NCBI RefSeq assembly: GCF_914271545.1
Contig: NZ_CAJZAH010000002.1
Coordinates: 1,178,001 to 1,242,000 of the forward strand
Length of the DNA: 64,000 nucleotides
Direction of reading: 5' to 3'
From: Cupriavidus respiraculi
Lineage (GTDB): Bacteria; Pseudomonadota; Gammaproteobacteria; Burkholderiales; Burkholderiaceae
Part shown: positions 62,711 through 64,000 of the stretch, piece after piece
Layout: each line of letters begins with the position of its first letter
Numbering within the stretch: position 1 is the stretch's first letter
Translations under genes and position numbers: made by a program
The notes under the pieces: generated by a model
What the model was told of the DNA's origin: nothing
The model's database searches: none
Seen by the model: only the letters and a program-made list of their open reading frames with translations

Positions 62711-64000
62711 CTACCAATACCCCACCCAGCCGAGCATCTGCACCAGCACCATGCCGACGACGAAACCGCCGCCCAGCAGCAGGGCTGTCGCCACCAGCCG
62801 GTTGGTGCGCCGCTGCTCCAGCACCAGCGCGGCCAGCAGGCGCTCCTGCTCGCCATTGTGGACGAGCGCCCGGCGTTCGAGGAACTGGTGCGCGAGGCGG
62901 GGGAAGTCCGGCAGCATCTTCGCCCATTGCGGCGCCTCCACCTGGATGCGCTCCCACGCGCCGCGCCAGCCCACCTGCTCGTGCATCCAGCGCTCCAGGA
63001 ACGGCTTGGCGGTGCGCCACAGGTCCAGATCCGGATCGAGCTGGCGGCCCAGGCCCTCGATATTGAGCAGGGTCTTCTGCAACAGCACCAGCTGCGGCTG
63101 GATTTCGACGTTGAAACGGCGCGAGGTCTGGAACAGCCGCATCAGCACCATGCCCAGCGAGATTTCCTTCAGCGGCTTGTCGAAATACGGCTCGCAGCAG
63201 GCGCGCACCGCGCTCTCGAGCTCCTCGACGCGGGTCGCGGGCGGAACCCAGCCGGACTCCACGTGCAGCAGCGCCACCCGGTGGTAGTCGCGGCGGAAGA
63301 AGGCGATGAAGTTCTGCGCCAGGTAATTCTTGTCGAACTCGGACAGTGCGCCGACGATGCCGAAATCCAGCGCGATATAGCGGCCGAAGGTTTCGGGCGC
63401 CACGGAGACGAGGATATTGCCGGGGTGCATGTCGGCATGGAAAAAGCCGTCGCGGAACACCTGCGTGAAGAAGATCTCGACCCCCTCCTCCGCCAGCACG
63501 TGCAGATCGACGCCGGCCGCCTTCAGCGCCTCGGTGCGCGAGATCGGAATGCCATGCATCCGCTCCATCACGAACACCTCGGAGCTGCAGTAGTCCCAGA
63601 ACACCTCGGGCACCAGCAGCAGTTCCGTTTCCGCGAAATTGCGCCGCAGCTGGCTGGCGTTGGCCGCCTCGATCATCAGGTCCAGTTCGTCATGCAGGTA
63701 CTTGTCGAACTCGGCCACCACCTCGCGCGGCTTGAGCCGCTTACCGTCGGCCGAGACGCGCTCGACCCACGAGGCGACATCGCGCATCAGCGCCAGATCG
63801 CTGTCGATCACCGGCAGCATGCCCGGGCGCAATACCTTCACCGCGACCTCGCGGCCGCGGTTGGGCCCGCTCTTGAGCGTGGCGAAGTGCACCTGCGCGA
63901 TGGAGGCGCTGGCTACCGGCACGTGCTCGAACCCGTCGAACATCGACGACAGCGGCCGGCCCAGCGAGCGCTCGATGATGGCCACGGCCACCGCCGAGTC
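62711..64000 (-). CDS. ubiB: Ubiquinone biosynthesis atypical kinase UbiB, C-terminal part (cut by window edge)
   Basis: UbiB is a membrane-associated ADCK-like ATPase needed for ubiquinone assembly. The frame is open to the window edge; 429 residues are visible and roughly the first 95 are missing. Visible features are [14 protein letters not shown] with the family Ala/Gln, [20 protein letters not shown], the ExD-type [13 protein letters not shown] and [11 protein letters not shown] (metal Asp), and two C-terminal membrane helices ([20 protein letters not shown]). The methyltransferase gene follows immediately. Confidence 0.94.
   Translation of the reverse strand, partial: DSAVAVAIIERSLGRPLSSMFDGFEHVPVASASIAQVHFATLKSGPNRGREVAVKVLRPGMLPVIDSDLALMRDVASWVERVSADGKRLKPREVVAEFDKYLHDELDLMIEAANASQLRRNFAETELLLVPEVFWDYCSSEVFVMERMHGIPISRTEALKAAGVDLHVLAEEGVEIFFTQVFRDGFFHADMHPGNILVSVAPETFGRYIALDFGIVGALSEFDKNYLAQNFIAFFRRDYHRVALLHVESGWVPPATRVEELESAVRACCEPYFDKPLKEISLGMVLMRLFQTSRRFNVEIQPQLVLLQKTLLNIEGLGRQLDPDLDLWRTAKPFLERWMHEQVGWRGAWERIQVEAPQWAKMLPDFPRLAHQFLERRALVHNGEQERLLAALVLEQRRTNRLVATALLLGGGFVVGMVLVQMLGWVGYW

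Overview
This 64 kb window is a GC-rich, gene-dense stretch of bacterial chromosome with housekeeping content. Gene orders (dusB-fis-purH-ruvC, fmdB-DUF502-aspS-nudB, pepP-ubiH, surA-lptD-amgK) and the proteins themselves point to a Betaproteobacterium of the Burkholderiaceae, most likely Cupriavidus or Ralstonia, on the main chromosome; the genus is an inference. About 63 protein genes are present. There are no rRNA or tRNA genes, no CRISPR array and no recognisable insertion sequence or prophage. Two genes run off the ends: surA at the left and ubiB at the right.

Layout. 1-6.1 kb: envelope biogenesis (surA, lptD) divergent from a tightly overlapping operon of peptidoglycan-recycling genes (amgK, murU) with an AzlCD amino-acid exporter between them. 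6.2-9.3 kb: pepP, a small unknown gene and ubiH. 9.6-16.2 kb: dusB-fis-purH, then ruvC, a lipoprotein phosphodiesterase, ruvA and ruvB. 16.3-21.0 kb: a secreted unknown protein, a queuosine-precursor transporter, a histidine phosphatase, a PEBP protein, dtd and tyrS. 21.2-25.7 kb: a LytM/M23 endopeptidase and anmK, then erpA, a bactofilin and rpsI/rplM on the opposite strand. 25.7-27.2 kb: an intergenic region with a strong small-RNA candidate, an OsmC protein and the RNase P RNA gene. 27.2-31.6 kb: a DUF3025 gene, pyrC and a tartrate/glycerate pair.

31.7-38.5 kb: a glutamine amidotransferase, then a glutamate block (GltIJKL-type importer, glutamate dehydrogenase, LysR regulator). 38.7-42.7 kb: a cysteine-dioxygenase-like cupin with an Lrp regulator, and a nitrate/sulfonate/taurine-type ABC importer. 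42.9-45.3 kb: an Atm1-type ABC exporter and a thioesterase. 45.4-52.5 kb: a fatty-acid beta-oxidation operon (acyl-CoA dehydrogenase, FadB-like, thiolase, enoyl-CoA hydratase) headed by a TetR regulator. 52.8-60.1 kb: clsB, mobB, an EEP nuclease, nudB, a coiled-coil membrane protein, aspS, DUF502 and an FmdB zinc ribbon. 60.4-64 kb: a sodium:solute symporter, a thiopurine-methyltransferase-like protein and ubiB.

The genes connect most clearly in envelope turnover. The M23 enzyme would cut the wall, AnmK would phosphorylate released anhydro-MurNAc, and AmgK and MurU would rebuild UDP-MurNAc. The most promising undescribed element is a minus-strand small RNA at about 25.96-26.12 kb. It has its own TTGCCT-16-TATAAT promoter, an intrinsic terminator, and a hairpin loop whose CCUCCUUU matches the anti-Shine-Dalgarno end of 16S rRNA. 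No larger novel system such as a defence island, biosynthetic cluster or mobile element was seen.
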